The notes below the pieces were generated by a model that was not told where the DNA came from, made no database searches, and worked only from the letters and a program-made list of their open reading frames with translations. From contig DGUB01000069.1 in the NCBI GenBank assembly GCA_002393815.1, forward strand, positions 1 to 13,971: a DNA stretch of 13,971 bases, given 5' to 3'. The translations under genes and the position numbers were made by a program. Below are positions 13,440 to 13,971 of the stretch, in pieces (positions within the stretch are counted from its first letter, which is position 1; every line of letters begins with the position of its first letter). This stretch comes from Ruminococcus sp. UBA4321. Lineage in GTDB: Bacteria; Bacillota; Clostridia; Oscillospirales; Ruminococcaceae.

Positions 13440-13971
13440 ATGAGTTGGTACGAAAACGCGATTATTTATCATATCTATCCGCTGGGGTTCTGCGGTGCGC
13501 CGCAGTTCAACGAGGGCGGAGAACCGGTCAGAAGACTGGAAAAAGTCCTTGACTGGATTCCCCATCTTCTGGAAATGAATGTGGATGCTGTCTATTTCAG
13601 CCCGATTTTTGAATCCGTGGAACACGGTTATGATACGATTGATTACAAGATGATTGACCGCCGTCTCGGCGATAATGAAATGTTCAAGCATATCTGTGAA
13701 GAATTTCATAAGAACGGCATTCATGTGATTCTGGACGGCGTATTCAATCACGTCGGCAGAAAGTTCTTTGCATTCACAGACATTCAGGAAAAGGGGCAGA
13801 ATTCCAGATACTGCGGATGGTTCCAGAATCTGAATTTCGGCGGACAGTCTCCCTGCGGTGACCCCTTCTGGTATGAAGGCTGGAACGGTCATTATAATTT
13901 AGTCAAGCTGAATCTCCAGAATCCGGAAGTGTGTGACTATTTGCTGGATGCTGTCGGCTACTGGATGGACG
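13440..13971 (+). CDS. GH13 alpha-amylase-family enzyme, 3' end missing
   Basis: The first 177 codons are present and the frame is open to the window edge. The (beta/alpha)8-barrel start is clear: AIIYHIYPLGFCG (8-20), VDAVYFSPIFES (48-59), HGYDTIDY (62-69) and the conserved GH13 region I DGVFNH (99-104). Family members cleave or transfer alpha-1,4/1,6-glucans. The catalytic Asp/Glu/Asp regions II-IV lie beyond the window, so activity and specificity (neopullulanase-like, maltogenic or other) cannot be judged. No signal peptide is seen, so the enzyme is probably cytoplasmic and acts on imported or stored glucan. AAAGGAG (13425-13431) sits eight bases before the ATG. No terminator separates it from the HD gene. 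Confidence 0.9.
   Translation, partial: MSWYENAIIYHIYPLGFCGAPQFNEGGEPVRRLEKVLDWIPHLLEMNVDAVYFSPIFESVEHGYDTIDYKMIDRRLGDNEMFKHICEEFHKNGIHVILDGVFNHVGRKFFAFTDIQEKGQNSRYCGWFQNLNFGGQSPCGDPFWYEGWNGHYNLVKLNLQNPEVCDYLLDAVGYWMD

Noticed and set aside
1..13971. Mobile element, phage, CRISPR or RNA genes
   Set aside because: I found no transposase or integrase motifs, no long terminal repeats, no regularly spaced direct repeats and no tRNA- or rRNA-like sequence.

Overview
The window is ordinary-looking chromosomal DNA from a low-to-mid GC Gram-positive anaerobe. A clostridial, Oscillospiraceae/Ruminococcus-like gut bacterium is my best inference. The grounds are strong AGGAGG-type ribosome binding sites, sigma-A promoters with TTGACA-17-TATAAT spacing, a GH13 amylase-type gene, a membrane-anchored VanY/Big2 protein, and a large lamin-tail/CotH surface protein. 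I see no rRNA, tRNA, CRISPR array, insertion sequence or phage gene. Twelve protein genes are supported. Ten are complete, and one is cut at each end of the window.

Layout. (1) 1-1673, plus strand: the 3' part of a TrpB2-type tryptophan synthase beta gene, followed two bases later by a cytoplasmic SIMPL-domain protein, then a hairpin terminator. (2) 1801-5060, plus strand: a self-contained three-gene operon with its own strong promoter. It encodes a free-standing condensation-domain protein, a small acyl/peptidyl carrier protein, and a stand-alone adenylating enzyme overlapping the carrier gene by ATGA. It ends in a long hairpin that can serve both strands. (3) 8461-5122, minus strand: lysA (diaminopimelate decarboxylase), then a TIGR02452/microbial PARG-like ADP-ribose glycohydrolase, then a degV (fatty-acid-binding) gene with a perfect-consensus promoter of its own. 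(4) 8527-12648, plus strand: a VanY-family D,D-carboxypeptidase with an acidic 8-residue repeat stalk, then a 922-residue CotH-kinase protein with two lamin-tail domains. Each has its own promoter. (5) 12734-13971, plus strand: an HD-domain phosphohydrolase followed by the first 177 codons of a GH13 alpha-amylase-family enzyme.

Function. The condensation/carrier/adenylation trio has the parts of a minimal dissociated NRPS-like line. An acid is activated as acyl-AMP, loaded on the carrier's phosphopantetheine, and transferred to an acceptor by the HHxxxD enzyme. It resembles the VibE/VibB/VibH arrangement in logic, but the product cannot be read from the sequence. It is the best candidate here for an undescribed small-molecule or envelope-acylation system. 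The VanY and CotH proteins both look surface-exposed. lysA supplies lysine, and its substrate meso-DAP is also a peptidoglycan precursor in many clostridia. All six confident promoters share an extended -10 TGn and an exact 17-base spacer.
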